From Hyphomicrobiales bacterium (GTDB lineage: Bacteria; Pseudomonadota; Alphaproteobacteria; Rhizobiales; Beijerinckiaceae), in contig JAQGKM010000453.1 in assembly GCA_028290125.1 (NCBI GenBank), positions 1-9,915 of the forward strand: 9,915 bases of DNA, read 5' to 3'. Position numbers and translations under genes: made by a program. Position 1 is the first letter of the stretch. Each line of letters begins with the position of its first letter. Below, piece by piece: positions 1 to 6,418 of the stretch. The notes under the pieces were generated by a model, which was given only the letters and a program-made list of their open reading frames with translations, was not told the origin of the DNA and searched no databases.

Positions 1-12
1 GACAGTTACACT

Positions 13-939
13 TCAATCAAGCAACCGCCATCCGAGCTGGCCTTGCGACACCCTGAAATTGATGGCTTTTCGGGCGAGGTCGGTCAGCGCTTTCAGCGCG
101 GTCGGGGACAGCTCGGAGCGGCTCGCCAGCACCATGGTCCGGCGAATTGCCGGGTGGATGGGGGCTGAAAGGAGCAGGCCGGCCTGGATGTCGGGCAGGA
201 ACAGCCCGTAGGGCACGATGCTGCAGAGGCCGCGGCGGATCAGCATTTCGCGCTTCAGAGACGTCGGCGCAATTTCGGCTCGCACGTCGAGCTGGACGCC
301 GAAGGCGGCCGCCGCCCTGTCGATGGCCTGCCGCGTGGCGTCCTGGCGGGGTCCCAGCGCCATGGGGAAGCGACCGAGCGCCGTCACCTCCACGCCTTCG
401 CCGAAACCCGACAGGTCGGGCCGGCCCACGAGGACGAGATCCTCTTCGAACAGTGCGATCTTCTCGTAGCGGGCATCGTCCGGCGGGTCGTAGCAGAAAG
501 CTGCGTCGATCTCGCCCTTTTGCAGGCGCTGCACCAGTTCGGACGTCAGCGCTTCCAGCAGGTTCAGCGTCGCGCCGGGATGCTTGTCGTCGTCCATCAG
601 GTCTTCGAGCAGCACGCGCCCGAGGGTCGGCGTGACGCCGAGCCGAATGGGCTCACGCGCCGGCGTCCTGAACGGGGCGACGCTTTGCGCCGCGCGTCCA
701 AGCGCCGCCAAGGTTTCCAGTGCGTGGGGCAGGAAGCATTCGCCGGCCGGCGTCAGCATCGCGCCGCGCGCGTGACGATCGAGCAGGCTCACGCCGACGC
801 GCGTTTCGAGGTCCTTCACCTGCAGGCCGAGCGCCGGCTGCGAGATGTTGAGCTCGCGCGCCGCGGCGGAAAAACTTTTGGCCTGCGCGACCGCCACGAA
901 GTAGCGGAGCTGCCTGAACGAGATGCCTGCATCGCTCAT
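13..939 (-). CDS. LysR-type transcriptional regulator
   Basis: This is a 308-aa LysR-type regulator, a normal length for the family. The N-terminal winged helix-turn-helix spans about residues 8-67, with the recognition region around SAAARELNISQPALGLQ (24-40). A periplasmic-binding-protein-like effector domain follows from about residue 90 to the end. I chose the ATG at 939 because a GAGG element lies about 8 nt upstream. An in-frame GTG at 960 would add seven residues but would place the coding region inside the inverted repeat at 953-987. The gene is divergent from the Rieske oxygenase operon, the standard layout for a LysR activator that responds to a pathway substrate or intermediate and represses its own transcription. 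The family and its role are secure; the effector is unknown. The stop codon lies 12 bp from the left edge of the window. Confidence 0.93.
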   Translation of the reverse strand: MSDAGISFRQLRYFVAVAQAKSFSAAARELNISQPALGLQVKDLETRVGVSLLDRHARGAMLTPAGECFLPHALETLAALGRAAQSVAPFRTPAREPIRLGVTPTLGRVLLEDLMDDDKHPGATLNLLEALTSELVQRLQKGEIDAAFCYDPPDDARYEKIALFEEDLVLVGRPDLSGFGEGVEVTALGRFPMALGPRQDATRQAIDRAAAAFGVQLDVRAEIAPTSLKREMLIRRGLCSIVPYGLFLPDIQAGLLLSAPIHPAIRRTMVLASRSELSPTALKALTDLARKAINFRVSQGQLGWRLLD

Positions 940-952
940 CGGTGGAGCCTCA

Positions 953-987
953 TGATCCACCTATATGATTTCCTTATAGGTGGATCA
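953..987. promoter_or_regulatory. Perfect 13-bp inverted repeat, likely LysR operator
   Basis: The left arm TGATCCACCTATA (953-965) and the right arm TATAGGTGGATCA (975-987) are exact reverse complements around a 9-nt spacer. LysR-family sites typically show T-N11-A dyad symmetry; here T964 and A976 sit symmetrically in exactly that arrangement. The repeat lies 14 bp upstream of the LysR ATG and 77 bp upstream of the oxygenase ATG, as expected for a shared operator. An RNA hairpin is an alternative reading, but there is no following U-tract and the position favours a protein-binding site. The repeat is seen directly; its binding partner is inferred. Confidence 0.75.
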
Positions 988-1052
988 AGAAACAATATTG
1001 GCCGCGTTTCCCGCGAGGGCTTACGCAGGAGCCCAAGGCCGACACGAGCCAC

Positions 1053-1059
1053 GAGGGAG
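1053..1059 (+). promoter_or_regulatory. Ribosome binding site deciding the Rieske oxygenase start
   Basis: A purine-rich GAGGGAG lies 4 nt before the ATG at 1064. It supports that start over the in-frame ATG at 980, which lies inside the operator repeat and would add 28 residues unlike anything in the family. Confidence 0.7.
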
Positions 1060-1063
1060 CGAG

Positions 1064-2341
1064 ATGCGCCACGACCAGAACATGTTCCTGACCCAGACCG
1101 GCCCGGGCAAGCCGATGGGCGAACTTTTCCGTCGCTACTGGATGCCCATCCTGCACGACTGGGAGCTTCCGGAGAACGACTGCCCGCCGGTGCGCGTGAA
1201 AGTCTTGTCGGAGCGCCTCCTCGCGTTCCGCGACTCCGAAGGCAAGCTCGGGCTCATCGACGAATTCTGCGCGCATCGCGGCGTGTCGCTGTGGTTCGGA
1301 CGCAACGAGGAATGCGGGCTGCGTTGCCCGTATCATGGCTGGAAATTCGACGTGAACGGCCAGTGCGTCGACGTGCCCTCGGAGCCCGCCGAGTCAGGCT
1401 ACGCGCAGAAGATCAAGCTCAAGTCCTATCCGCTGGTGGAGCTCGGGGGCGTGCTCTGGACCTATATGGGTCCGCCCGACAAACAGCCGCCGCTGCCGGG
1501 TTTCGAATGGGGCGATCTGCCGAAGGAGCATGTCTACTTTTCGAAGCGCATCCAGGAATGCAATTTCCTGCAAGCGATGGAAGGCGGCATCGACTCGAGC
1601 CATGTGTCGTTCCTGCACAGCGGCGACCTCAATCACGACAAGCTGCATCGCTCGACGAAGGGCGCCGGATATCAGGCCGACACGAGCCCGAAGTTCGAAG
1701 TGGTCGAGTCCGACGGCGGCCTGCTGATCGGCGCGCGGCGCAACGCTGAACCGGGCCATTACTACTGGCGCATCACGCAGTGGATCATGCCCTGGTACAC
1801 CATGGTGCCGCCCTACGGCGACAATGCGCTGAACGGCCATGCGTGGGTGCCGATCGACGACGACCACTGCTTTGCATGGAGCTTCACGTATCATCCGACG
1901 CGCCCGCTCACGACCGAAGAGGTCGACACGATGCGCGAAGGCGGCGGCATTCACGTGCGCTACGTGCCGGGCACATTCCGTCCGCTTCTCAACAAGGACA
2001 ACGACTACCTGATCGATCGCGACGCGCAGAAGGCCAAGCGCACGTTCAGCGGCGTCGAAGGCATCGCGATGCAGGATGCGTCCGTGCAGGAAAGCATGGG
2101 GCCGACCGTCGACAGGTCGCGCGAAAATCTCGTCTCGACCGACAATGCGATCATCATGGCGCGCTATCGGTTGCGAAAGGCGGCCGAGAACCTCGAGAAG
2201 GGGATCGAGCCACCCGCCACCGCGCCGACGTGTCACGCGGTTCGGTCCGCCGCCTTCGTGCTGCCGGCTGAAAAGCCGTTCCAGACGGAACGCGCCGACG
2301 CATTCGTGTCCCGCAAGGGCGTTGCGCATACGTCGATCTGA
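1064..2341 (+). CDS. Rieske non-haem iron oxygenase, phthalate 4,5-dioxygenase-like large subunit
   Basis: This 425-aa protein is the oxygenase component of a Rieske-type aromatic ring-hydroxylating or O-demethylating system, cytoplasmic and soluble. The N-terminal Rieske [2Fe-2S] domain carries C69-x-H71 and C88-x-x-H91 (CPYHGWKFD). The mononuclear iron site is visible as D177-S-S-H180 and H185 in the stretch EGGIDSSHVSFLH, with D338 (QDASVQESMGP) the probable third ligand. Overall layout, the N-terminal GPGKPMGELFRRYWMP block and the QESMGP block match the phthalate 4,5-dioxygenase (Pht3/OphA2) subgroup, which forms homo-oligomers without a beta subunit. It is first in the operon, 14 bp ahead of the dehydrogenase. 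No flavin/ferredoxin reductase (OphA1-like) is in the window, so the electron donor must be encoded elsewhere. The family is certain; the substrate, and whether the reaction is dioxygenation or demethylation, is not. Confidence 0.93.
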   Translation: MRHDQNMFLTQTGPGKPMGELFRRYWMPILHDWELPENDCPPVRVKVLSERLLAFRDSEGKLGLIDEFCAHRGVSLWFGRNEECGLRCPYHGWKFDVNGQCVDVPSEPAESGYAQKIKLKSYPLVELGGVLWTYMGPPDKQPPLPGFEWGDLPKEHVYFSKRIQECNFLQAMEGGIDSSHVSFLHSGDLNHDKLHRSTKGAGYQADTSPKFEVVESDGGLLIGARRNAEPGHYYWRITQWIMPWYTMVPPYGDNALNGHAWVPIDDDHCFAWSFTYHPTRPLTTEEVDTMREGGGIHVRYVPGTFRPLLNKDNDYLIDRDAQKAKRTFSGVEGIAMQDASVQESMGPTVDRSRENLVSTDNAIIMARYRLRKAAENLEKGIEPPATAPTCHAVRSAAFVLPAEKPFQTERADAFVSRKGVAHTSI

Positions 2342-2355
2342 GAGCGGGGCTTGAG

Positions 2356-3468
2356 ATGACGAAAGTAGCCGCAGCCGTTTCGTCGGAAAATCGCGTCACG
2401 CAGGTGCGCGAATTTCCGATGCCCGAGATCCCGGTCGACGCCGGGCTGTTGAAAGTCGAACTCTGCGGCGTGTGCGGCAGCGATTGGCCCTATTACCAGA
2501 CCTATCCGAAGACAAAGGGCCCGCTGATCTTCGGTCACGAGGCGGTCGGCCATATCGACCGGCTCGGTCGCGACGCCGCGCGCCGTTTCGGCGTGAAGGA
2601 AGGCGATCGCGTCGCGCTCGAGGAATATCTGCCGTGCGGCCATTGCCGCTATTGCCGCGAAGGCGACTTCCGTCTCTGCGACGAAACCGACACGCTCAAC
2701 AGGCCCAATTCAATTCGTTACGGCTCGACGCCGATCTCGATCGAGCCGGCGCTGTGGGGCGGCTACACGCAATATCAGTACCTGCATCCGAACTCGGTGT
2801 TTCACCATGTGCCGGATCATGTCTCGGCCAAACTGGCGACGCTCGCCTTGCCGCTCGGCAATGGCGTCGAGTGGGCCTATCTGCAGGGCGGCATCAGGCT
2901 CGGCGAATGCGTCGTCATCCAGGGACCGGGCCAGCAGGGCCTTGCGTGCCTCATCGCCGCGAAGGAAGCCGGCGCGGGCAAGATCATCGTCACGGGCCTG
3001 TCCACCGAGGCAGACCTGCGGCGTCTCGCGCTCGCGCGCAAGCTCGGCGCGCATCACACGATCCAGATCGACCAGGATGACCTTCTGGAAACCGTCGCCG
3101 ACCTGACGGGCGGCGAGATGGCGGATCTCGTCATCGATTGCGCGTCCGGCGGCACCGCGACGGTCACGAGCGCCATCAATCTCGCCAAAAAACGCGGGCG
3201 CATCATTCTCGGCGGACGCAAGTTCAAGCCGGTTCCCGAGTTCATGAGCGACGTGCTGATCACGCGCTTCCTGACCGTGAAAGGCATGCGCGGCCATTCG
3301 TGGGAAGCCGTGGAGCTCGGACTGCAGCTGATCGCCAGCGGACGCTATCCGCTCGAAGAGCTCTGCACGCACGTGTTTCCATTGTCGCGCACCAACGATG
3401 CGCTGCACACCGTTGGCGGCGAAGGAGAGCCGGGCGCCATCCATGTCGCCGTAGATCCCTGGGGCTGA
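2356..3468 (+). CDS. Zinc-dependent medium-chain alcohol dehydrogenase
   Basis: This is a 370-aa NAD(P)-dependent medium-chain dehydrogenase/reductase. The catalytic zinc ligands are visible as C40 (CGVCGSD), H61-E62 (FGHE) and probably an acidic residue at 89-90. The structural zinc lobe is complete, with C94, C97, C100 and C108 (CGHCRYCREGDFRLC). The Rossmann nucleotide site is G190-P-G-Q-Q-G195. It is full length with a C-terminal MDR core. It follows the Rieske oxygenase by 14 bp, so the likely role is oxidation of an alcohol or dihydrodiol-like intermediate to a carbonyl; this is inference from context. Ring-hydroxylation pathways more often use short-chain dehydrogenases for cis-diols, so a side-chain alcohol or ring-opened polyol is at least as plausible a substrate. 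The ribosome binding site is weak (GCGGGG region), consistent with translation following the upstream gene. Confidence 0.92.
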   Translation: MTKVAAAVSSENRVTQVREFPMPEIPVDAGLLKVELCGVCGSDWPYYQTYPKTKGPLIFGHEAVGHIDRLGRDAARRFGVKEGDRVALEEYLPCGHCRYCREGDFRLCDETDTLNRPNSIRYGSTPISIEPALWGGYTQYQYLHPNSVFHHVPDHVSAKLATLALPLGNGVEWAYLQGGIRLGECVVIQGPGQQGLACLIAAKEAGAGKIIVTGLSTEADLRRLALARKLGAHHTIQIDQDDLLETVADLTGGEMADLVIDCASGGTATVTSAINLAKKRGRIILGGRKFKPVPEFMSDVLITRFLTVKGMRGHSWEAVELGLQLIASGRYPLEELCTHVFPLSRTNDALHTVGGEGEPGAIHVAVDPWG

Positions 3469-3501
3469 ACACGCGCAAAGCGGTCAGCCAATTCGATTGT
3501 C

Positions 3502-3507
3502 GGGAGG
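3502..3507 (+). promoter_or_regulatory. Strong ribosome binding site before the binding-protein gene
   Basis: GGGAGG sits 8 nt before the ATG at 3516, inside the 47-bp gap that is the largest in this operon. It fixes the start of the solute-binding protein at a classic signal peptide. It is also the best Shine-Dalgarno match in the operon, fitting high expression of a periplasmic binding protein. Confidence 0.75.
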
Positions 3508-3515
3508 ATACAACC

Positions 3516-4544
3516 ATGAAGACGTGTGCATCATTCGCGCTTGCGATCTCGGCGCTTGCGGCTTTCGCCGGGTCGGCGAAAGCTCAGGGCTCGGTCGAGT
3601 CTTTCTACAAGTCGCAACCTGTCACGCTCGTCGTCGGCTATTCGCCGGGCGCGGCCTATGATCTCTTCGCGCGGAATGTCGCGCAGCACCTCGGGAAATA
3701 CATTCCGGGCGAGCCGAAGATCATCGTTCAGAACATGCCCGGCGCGGGCAGCCTGAACGCCGTGAACTACGTCTACCAGCTCGGCAGGAAAGACGGCTCG
3801 CAGATCGCAGCTTTCGCCCGCGGCATCGCCATGCAGCCGTTGCTCGACGAGACCGGCGTGAAGTTCGACGCGACGAAGCTGGAATGGATCGGCAGCACGA
3901 GCTCGGAGGTTTCCGTCGTTCTCGCCTGGCACGGCTCCGGCTTCAAGACGCTTGCAGACGCGAAGGCGCGGCCGATGTCGGTCGCGGTGTCGGGAAGCGG
4001 CGCCGACAGCGCGATCTTTCCCCGCGTGTTGAACACCGTCCTCGGCACGAAATTCAAGCTCGTCACCGGCTACCCCGGAAATTCCGAAATGCTGCTGGCG
4101 GTCGAACGCGGAGAGACGGACGGCAATGCCGGCACATCCTGGGCGACCCTGCAGGGCGCCAAGCGCGACTGGATGACGGAGAAGAAGATCAACCTTCTCG
4201 TTCAGCTCGGGTTGAAGAAACATCCCGACTTGCCTGACGTCCCGCTCGCCCTCGACCTCGCGTCCAACGCGGATGACCGCAAGGTCCTGGAGCTGATCCT
4301 CTCGCGCCAGCAGATGGCCTATCCGTATGCCGCTGCGCCGGGCGTACCGGCCGACCGTCTCGCCGCCTTGCGCACGGCCTTCGACGCCATGGTGAAGGAC
4401 AAGGATTTCGTCGCCGACGCAAAGAAGCAGGGGTTCGAGGTCGACGCCATGACGGGCAACGATATCGGCAAGCTCGTGAAGGAGCTGTACGCGAGCCCGC
4501 CGGCGCTGATCGAGCGCGCCAGGGCTGCAGTCAACGGAAGCTGA
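3516..4544 (+). CDS. Bug/TctC-family periplasmic solute-binding protein
   Basis: This 342-aa protein begins with a signal peptide: K2, a hydrophobic stretch at about 5-20, and an AKA cleavage site at 21-23. It should therefore be periplasmic. The mature part has Bug/TctC signatures: PVTLVVGYSPGAAYDLFAR at about 35-53, where the PG loop binds a ligand carboxylate, followed by NMPGAGSLNAVNYVY. The GYSPGAAYD variant resembles a Bug subgroup common in rhizobial genomes rather than the classic FPPGGxxD type. Such proteins bind small, often carboxylated, solutes and deliver them to tripartite tricarboxylate transporters. No TctA or TctB gene is present, so this is an orphan receptor or shares a distant transporter. 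Its place behind an oxygenase and a dehydrogenase suggests that it captures the pathway substrate. The family is firm; the ligand is unknown. Confidence 0.9.
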   Translation: MKTCASFALAISALAAFAGSAKAQGSVESFYKSQPVTLVVGYSPGAAYDLFARNVAQHLGKYIPGEPKIIVQNMPGAGSLNAVNYVYQLGRKDGSQIAAFARGIAMQPLLDETGVKFDATKLEWIGSTSSEVSVVLAWHGSGFKTLADAKARPMSVAVSGSGADSAIFPRVLNTVLGTKFKLVTGYPGNSEMLLAVERGETDGNAGTSWATLQGAKRDWMTEKKINLLVQLGLKKHPDLPDVPLALDLASNADDRKVLELILSRQQMAYPYAAAPGVPADRLAALRTAFDAMVKDKDFVADAKKQGFEVDAMTGNDIGKLVKELYASPPALIERARAAVNGS

Positions 4545-4545
4545 C

Positions 4546-4959
4546 ATGGCCGACATCCAGCCGACCCATCGCCTGACGCATGAGGCTGCGCTGAAGATGA
4601 TGGCGGCTGGCGTCGCCAAGGCGGAGGAGATCGGCTGCAAGGTCTCGATCGCCGTGGTCGACCAGAGCTGCCAGATGCTGGCCTTCATCCGGATGGACGG
4701 CGCGCGCTTCTTCTCGGGGCGCGCCACGCTGAAAAAGGCGATCACGGCAGCGTCGCAACATGTCGCGACCGGCTATGCGAGCGCTGAAGAGACCGTCAGT
4801 CTGCAGATCCGGATGGACGGCGACTTCACCAACGTGCCCGGCGGATTGCCGGTCATGGTGCGTGGCGACACGATCGGAGGCGTGGGGGCAGGGGGCGCCA
4901 CGAAGGAGCAGGATCTCGTTGTCGCACAAGCGGCGCTTGCCGCGCTCGACCTGTCCTGA
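4546..4959 (+). CDS. GlcG/HbpS-family small protein (DUF336)
   Basis: This 137-aa single-domain protein belongs to the GlcG/HbpS family (DUF336, related to the C-terminal domain of PduO). Visible family marks are LTHEAALKMMAAGVAKAEE near the N terminus, the strand SIAVVDQ (34-40), the segment SGRATLKKAITAA (57-69), and the C-terminal GGLPVMVRGDTIGGVGAGGA (99-118). There is no signal peptide, so it should be cytoplasmic. Some homologues bind haem or corrinoid, but many have no assigned function, and they often sit in aromatic or glycolate catabolic operons. It starts 1 bp after the binding-protein stop, with GGAAG just upstream, so the two are translationally coupled. Haem binding cannot be claimed from sequence alone. 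Confidence 0.88.
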   Translation: MADIQPTHRLTHEAALKMMAAGVAKAEEIGCKVSIAVVDQSCQMLAFIRMDGARFFSGRATLKKAITAASQHVATGYASAEETVSLQIRMDGDFTNVPGGLPVMVRGDTIGGVGAGGATKEQDLVVAQAALAALDLS

Positions 4960-4966
4960 GCCCGCC

Positions 4967-5941
4967 ATGGCGCCGCGCCGACGTCCTCCGCTGTTCCTGC
5001 TGACCGGATTTCTCGGGTCCGGCAAGACGAGCCTGCTGCGTCGTTGGCTTGCGGAACCGGCCTTCGCCAACACGCTGGTGCTCGTCAACGAGATCGGCGA
5101 AATCGGGATCGACCAACAGATGCTGGCGCCGCTCGCCGGCGACGCCTTGCTGCTCGAGAACGGATGCGTCTGCTGCGACGCCGGCGGCGACCTCGTCGCC
5201 ATGCTGGAGCAATTGTTCTTCGACAGGCTGCACCGCCGCATCAGCTCATTCGACAGGGTCGTCATCGAGACGACAGGACTCGCGCTGCCGAGCATGGCCT
5301 TGCAACTGCTCGCCGAGAGCGAAGTGGTTCGCGAGCGTTACGCCGACCCCTTCGTGATCGCGACGTTCGACGCGGTCGACGGCGTGAAGAAACGGGAGCG
5401 TCATCCCGAGGTCCGGGATCAGATTGCCTGCGCGCAAGTGATTGTCCTGACCAAGACCGATGTTGCGACCGATGTGCAGATCAGCGCTGCGCACGAGCTG
5501 CTTTCGAAGCTTCGAAGCGACATTCCAGTTCTGCGATCCGGCGCCGGGCCGGTCGAAGCGTCGGCCATTCTCGACCTGGCTGCTCGTGCGCCAGTCGGCC
5601 ATCGTGGCGCCGGCCCGGACGCATCGCTCGTCGAGCACACGCCTGGTGTGACGACGGCCTTCGCGCCTCTGCCGCAAGATGTGCACGCGAGCGCACTGGA
5701 GGCGGCTCTCCTTGCATTGCTGTCGAGCACCGGCGGCAAGCTGCTTCGCGTGAAAGGACACGTTCGGATCACCGGAGCCGGCCCACATCTGGTGCAGGCC
5801 GACTCCTCTGGCGTTCGCCTCGAACCGATCGCCGCGATCCCGGACGTCTTCGGCCTCACCATCATCGCTGCAGAAACGTCTGCCGCGGATCTGGCGGCAT
5901 CGCTCGCGATGAAGTTGATGGTTCGCGGACTGCGGATCTGA
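4967..5941 (+). CDS. CobW/COG0523-family metal-chaperone GTPase
   Basis: This is a 324-aa CobW-like (COG0523) P-loop GTPase. Walker A is GFLGSGKTS (14-22). The following NEIGEIGIDQQML segment (41-53) is the family switch region. The metal-binding CxCC motif is CVCC at 67-70, and TKTD (162-165) is the guanine-specificity motif. A CobW C-terminal domain occupies about 225-320. The start at 4967 is chosen because it lies 7 bp after the GlcG/HbpS stop and directly precedes the P-loop; a longer in-frame reading would overlap that gene fully. There is no clear ribosome binding site, so translation probably depends on the upstream gene. Family members (Zur-regulated zinc proteins, nitrile hydratase activators, CobW) insert or traffic metals. 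Here it could serve the zinc dehydrogenase or the iron oxygenase, which is inference. There is no long histidine-rich loop. Confidence 0.9.
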   Translation: MAPRRRPPLFLLTGFLGSGKTSLLRRWLAEPAFANTLVLVNEIGEIGIDQQMLAPLAGDALLLENGCVCCDAGGDLVAMLEQLFFDRLHRRISSFDRVVIETTGLALPSMALQLLAESEVVRERYADPFVIATFDAVDGVKKRERHPEVRDQIACAQVIVLTKTDVATDVQISAAHELLSKLRSDIPVLRSGAGPVEASAILDLAARAPVGHRGAGPDASLVEHTPGVTTAFAPLPQDVHASALEAALLALLSSTGGKLLRVKGHVRITGAGPHLVQADSSGVRLEPIAAIPDVFGLTIIAAETSAADLAASLAMKLMVRGLRI

Positions 5942-5953
5942 TCGTGATGCGGG
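5942..5953. other. 12-bp convergent junction between the two operons
   Basis: The CobW stop and the DUF1348 stop face each other across 12 bp. A small hairpin CGGGC-TACA-GCCCG (5950-5963) spans the end of this gap and the last codons of the minus-strand gene. It has only a 5-bp stem and no T-run on either side, so I do not call it a terminator. Transcripts from the two operons probably overlap at their 3' ends unless Rho acts here. Confidence 0.5.
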
Positions 5954-6418
5954 CTACAGCCCGAGCGCGCTCAAGCCGGGGTGGTCGTCCGGCCGGCGCC
6001 CGAGAGGCCAGCGGAACAGGCGGTCCGCCTCGGCTATGGGATGCTCGTTGATGCTGGCGATTCGGCGCTCCATCAATCCGTCGGCGTCGAATTGCCAGTT
6101 CTCGTTGCCGTAGGCGCGGAACCAGTGGCCGCTGTCATCGTGGTACTCATAGGCGAAGCGCACCGCGATCCTGTTGCGGGCGTGCGTCCAGACTTCCTTG
6201 ATCAGCCGGTAGTCCAGTTCACGCGCCCATTTGCGGGTCAGGAAAGCCTCGATGGCCGGGCGGCCGGCCAGGAACTCCGCGCGGTTGCGCCACTGGCTGT
6301 CGGGCGTATAGGCCAGCGCCACTTTGGCCGGGTCGCGGCCATTCCAGGCGTCCTCGGCCATACGCGCCTTCTGGGCGGCGGTGTCGTCGGTAAAGGGAGG
6401 AAGGGGCGGGCGGCTCAT
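5954..6418 (-). CDS. DUF1348 nuclear transport factor 2 (SnoaL-like) family protein
   Basis: This 154-aa protein belongs to the DUF1348 branch of the NTF2/SnoaL-like cone-fold superfamily. Recognisable stretches are KARMAEDAWNGRDPAKVALA (17-36), YTPDSQWRNRAEFLAGR (37-53), FLTRKWARELDYRLIKE (59-75) and the C-terminal GLMERRIASINE (114-125). This is close to the usual length for the family. The fold forms a small-molecule pocket in some relatives (isomerases, cyclases, hydrolases), but DUF1348 members have no settled activity. The ATG overlaps the stop codon of the LnmK-like gene as ATGA, so it is the last, translationally coupled member of the minus-strand operon. A role in handling the operon's small-molecule product is possible but not shown. 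Confidence 0.88.
   Translation of the reverse strand: MSRPPLPPFTDDTAAQKARMAEDAWNGRDPAKVALAYTPDSQWRNRAEFLAGRPAIEAFLTRKWARELDYRLIKEVWTHARNRIAVRFAYEYHDDSGHWFRAYGNENWQFDADGLMERRIASINEHPIAEADRLFRWPLGRRPDDHPGLSALGL

Larger units (their letters stand above)
940..1063. promoter_or_regulatory. Divergent intergenic control region
   Basis: This 124-bp segment separates the LysR start from the Rieske oxygenase start and must hold both promoters. It is locally AT-rich around 961-1000, unlike its surroundings. The only striking element is the inverted repeat annotated separately. An AT-rich hexamer at about 993-998 (CAATAT) could serve as a -10 box for the rightward operon, which would put the -35 region inside the inverted repeat. 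That assignment is a guess. The stretch 1000-1050 shows no other structure I can support. Confidence 0.6.

Noticed and set aside
940..960. GTG start at 960 for the LysR regulator
   Set aside because: It would put coding sequence into the inverted repeat. The ATG at 939 has a Shine-Dalgarno-like GAGG and leaves a normal LysR N terminus.
980..1063. N-terminal extension of the Rieske oxygenase from an ATG at 980
   Set aside because: The ATG lies inside the operator repeat and has no ribosome binding site. The extra 28 residues do not resemble the family, while the ATG at 1064 follows GAGGGAG and matches the usual N terminus.
3531..4745. 404-codon open frame on the minus strand opposite the binding-protein gene
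   Set aside because: It lies entirely opposite well-recognised genes (Bug protein and GlcG/HbpS), has arginine-rich and low-complexity composition, and shows no family pattern. It is an antisense shadow caused by high GC at third codon positions.
5950..5963. Small hairpin CGGGC-TACA-GCCCG as a bidirectional terminator
   Set aside because: The stem is only 5 bp, there is no T-run on either strand, and it overlaps the DUF1348 stop codon; such short GC dyads are common in this base composition.
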